NCBI GenBank assembly: GCA_964429355.1
Contig: CAYSCH010000524.1
Location: forward strand, 1 to 5,318
Direction of reading: 5' to 3'
Length of the DNA stretch: 5,318 nucleotides
Origin: JAAYAY01 sp964429355
GTDB taxonomy: Bacteria > Planctomycetota > Planctomycetia > Pirellulales > Thermoguttaceae
Shown here: positions 3,425 through 5,318 of the stretch, in pieces
Layout: the number at the start of each line of letters is the position of its first letter
Numbering within the stretch: the stretch's first letter is position 1
The notes under the pieces: generated by a model
Database searches by the model: none
What the model was told of the DNA's origin: nothing
The model's input: only the letters and a program-made list of their open reading frames with translations
Position numbers and translations under genes: made by a program

Positions 3425-5318
3425 CCGCTACTCCCTTCATCCATCGCGTTCCGAAGGATCCCGCGGAGAACCTCCGCTGGCGGATCAAGATGCGGAAGGC
3501 GGCCCTGCACGACAAGGAGTTGCAGCGGGCCCTCTGTGACGCGGCGATGACGGACATCTTGTTCTTCTTCAATGCCTTCTGCTGGTGTTACGAGCCTCGG
3601 GCGACGATCAAGGTCAAGCCGTTTGTGACCTGGGGGCATCAGGATCCCGTCATCCTTGCCATGGATCAGGCGATCGATGATGCGGAGCGGTTGGAAATGC
3701 CGCTGGACGTCCTTCTGGACAAGAGCCGAGCCCAGGGCGGGACGTACATCTACCTGAACCTGTTCATTCGCCGCTGGCTGCGGGATCAGATGTTCTCGGC
3801 CGGCCTGGTGACCCGTAACGAACGGCTGGTCGATTCAGCCACGGATGCGGACGCCCTCCTGTGGAAAATCGACTGGTCGATCAATCGTCTGCCGTTCTGG
3901 ATGTTGCCGAAGGATTACGATCCGGACAAGCATCGATCGCTGACTGATCACTCGATCTTGAATCCGGAGAACGGTTCAACGATCGTGGGCTACGCGGCCG
4001 GGCAGGACGTGGGCCGTGGAGGTCGCAAGACGGTGTTCGCGTGCGACGAGATCGGAGCAGCCGATTTCGTCAAGGGTGGCAAGGATCAGGCCGTCATGGA
4101 CGCCCTCCACGACGTCACGAACTGCATCTTCTTGGTCTCCACGTTCGGTTGCGATTCGGGCGTCTTCTATGAGGCAGCCACGAATCCGGACAGCGACGGG
4201 CTGCATCTGGAGTTGGACTGGAAGGACAATCCGCTCCAGAACCGGCTGGCCTACGTCATGCGGGAAGGCGTGGCGATCGCCGTCAAGCCGGATGATCAGG
4301 GCGCGGTGAATCGGTACATCAAGGAGAATGGTGACCGGCTGAGGATGCTGGAACGCCGCGGCTACAAACTGGAGGGACAAGTCCGGTCCCCCTGGTACGA
4401 TGCCCGGTGCTTGCGAAAGGGCGCCACCCCTCGTTTGATTGCCAAGGAGTTGGACCGAAACCCCCGCGGTGCCGTCGGGAAGGTGTTCGACGTCGTAGTC
4501 CTGGACCGGATGCAGAAAGAGGTCTGCAAACCGCCAGTCTGGCAGGGGAAGTTGGTGTTCGACAACGAGACCTTGGAAATCAAGGGGATGATCCGGCAGG
4601 ACAACGGGCCGCTCAAGCTGTGGTTCACCCCGGGCATCGACCACTCGGCGCCGATCGGCTCCTATGCCGTCGGCTGCGACATTTCAGCCGGCGGTACCGG
4701 CGACTACTCGTCCAACTCCTCGGCGTGTTGCATCAACCGGGCGACCGGCGAACAGGTGGCGGAATACACGGTCATGGGGATGTTCGGCGCCAAGTTCGCG
4801 CGAAACGTGATTGCGGTGGCAAAATGGCTGAACAACGCATACGTGGGGTGGGAGGCGAACGGTATCGCCTTGCCCTTCGCGAAGGAAGTCCTGGAGGTGA
4901 TCTGCTACGGGAACGTCTACTACCGGGACGTCGACGAGGTCGGCAACCGGACGAAGACCCGCAAGGCCGGCTGGTGGAACGGTTCGGACGAGGACAAGGC
5001 CGAGCTGTTCGAAGGCATGTGCATCGCCATGGAAGACGGCGAGCTTATCCCCCGCTCTGAGGTTCTGATACGGGAGTGCGGGGAGTACGAATGGGAGAAT
5101 GGGAAGATCATCCACAAGCTCTCGAAACAGAAGGGAGTGGACGGAAAAGCCCACGGGGATCGGTGTGTTGGCGCCGGCGTGGCGAGGCTCTTGTGCGAGG
5201 ATCGTCCAGTCGAGCAGGTTGACGAAGACGAAATGCAGGCCCAGAATCCACCATACGGTTCATGGGCATGGAGAGAGCAGCGAGAGCGGGAAAAGGTGTT
5301 CGACGATGACACGGAATT
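3421..5318 (+). CDS. terL: phage terminase large subunit (partial, 3' end outside window)
   Basis: The frame is open for 632 codons to the window edge. The enzyme is the ATP-driven DNA-packaging motor and genome nuclease of tailed phages. ATPase part: a deviant Walker A, DKSRAQGGTY (100-109), of the KSR..G.[ST] type used by many terminases; Walker B VFACDE (205-210); and coupling motif FLVSTFG (237-243) ahead of VFYE. Nuclease part: RNase H-like VGCDISAGGTGDYS (417-430), VGWEANG (475-481) and HGDRCVGAGVA (578-588), giving acidic residues D420, E478 and D580 for metal binding. GWWNGSDEDKAELF (517-530) matches the usual K..L stretch between the last two motifs. The likely start is GTG 3421 (GTG 3418 is also in frame), overlapping the preceding stop. 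No strong Shine-Dalgarno is seen, so translational coupling is likely. The next ATG (residue 24) would cut conserved-looking N-terminal helix. The sequence past residue 590 is an acidic tail and looks near its end. Confidence 0.93.
   Translation, partial: MTATPFIHRVPKDPAENLRWRIKMRKAALHDKELQRALCDAAMTDILFFFNAFCWCYEPRATIKVKPFVTWGHQDPVILAMDQAIDDAERLEMPLDVLLDKSRAQGGTYIYLNLFIRRWLRDQMFSAGLVTRNERLVDSATDADALLWKIDWSINRLPFWMLPKDYDPDKHRSLTDHSILNPENGSTIVGYAAGQDVGRGGRKTVFACDEIGAADFVKGGKDQAVMDALHDVTNCIFLVSTFGCDSGVFYEAATNPDSDGLHLELDWKDNPLQNRLAYVMREGVAIAVKPDDQGAVNRYIKENGDRLRMLERRGYKLEGQVRSPWYDARCLRKGATPRLIAKELDRNPRGAVGKVFDVVVLDRMQKEVCKPPVWQGKLVFDNETLEIKGMIRQDNGPLKLWFTPGIDHSAPIGSYAVGCDISAGGTGDYSSNSSACCINRATGEQVAEYTVMGMFGAKFARNVIAVAKWLNNAYVGWEANGIALPFAKEVLEVICYGNVYYRDVDEVGNRTKTRKAGWWNGSDEDKAELFEGMCIAMEDGELIPRSEVLIRECGEYEWENGKIIHKLSKQKGVDGKAHGDRCVGAGVARLLCEDRPVEQVDEDEMQAQNPPYGSWAWREQREREKVFDDDTE

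Noticed and set aside
2256..3572. 438-aa open frame on the minus strand
   Set aside because: It lies antisense to four overlapping plus-strand genes with recognisable motifs. Its Arg/Pro/Leu-rich composition is typical of an antisense shadow of GC-rich coding DNA.
3976..5154. Minus-strand open frames of 222 and 156 aa and a plus-strand frame of 217 aa
   Set aside because: All lie inside the terminase gene, whose frame carries the Walker and nuclease motifs. These are shadows.

Overview
The window is GC-rich, with strong G/C preference at third codon positions in its real genes. It looks like part of a prophage or phage genome in a high-GC bacterium. The style of the predicted proteins (a terminase with an atypical Walker A, and an ExoX-C-like small protein) reminds me of planctomycete prophages. 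That lineage guess is inference only; no ribosomal or marker gene is present.

Layout. Bases 1-397 are non-coding or leader sequence. A short in-frame tail ending in TGA at 25-27 may be the end of an upstream gene. It is followed by a strong hairpin (51-81), then a weaker hairpin with a T-tract and a 12-bp palindrome. A small gene with an ExoX-C/DUF3820-like 'FGK...VP.DYL.WL' core starts at 398. Its coding signal fades near 700, which suggests a frameshift or a lost stop. Bases 899-1094 hold nothing I can name. Bases 1085-1842 hold two direct copies of a 340-400 bp repeat. Their ends are nearly identical hairpin-forming sequences built on GGGATTAAG, and the interior is a degenerate minisatellite plus a GTCGA microsatellite. 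A 10-N assembly gap lies exactly between the copies. Bases 1843-2166 are a leader with hairpins, an operator-like inverted repeat and three GGGTA repeats.

From 2167 to the right edge there is a tight four-gene operon, with stop/start overlaps TGATG, ATGA and GTGA. It encodes (1) a 144-aa Acb2/Tad1-hairpin protein, a candidate sponge for cyclic-nucleotide immune signals; (2) a 243-aa two-part protein directly upstream of the terminase and a candidate small terminase subunit; (3) a 31-aa single-span membrane microprotein; and (4) the large terminase subunit, starting at GTG and running off the right edge at residue 632 with its ATPase and RNase H-like nuclease motifs present.

The genes fit a DNA-packaging module whose first gene may protect the phage from CBASS- or Thoeris-type defence. 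The most notable points are this anti-defence candidate in a packaging operon, the nested repeat array upstream of it, and the unannotated membrane microprotein.
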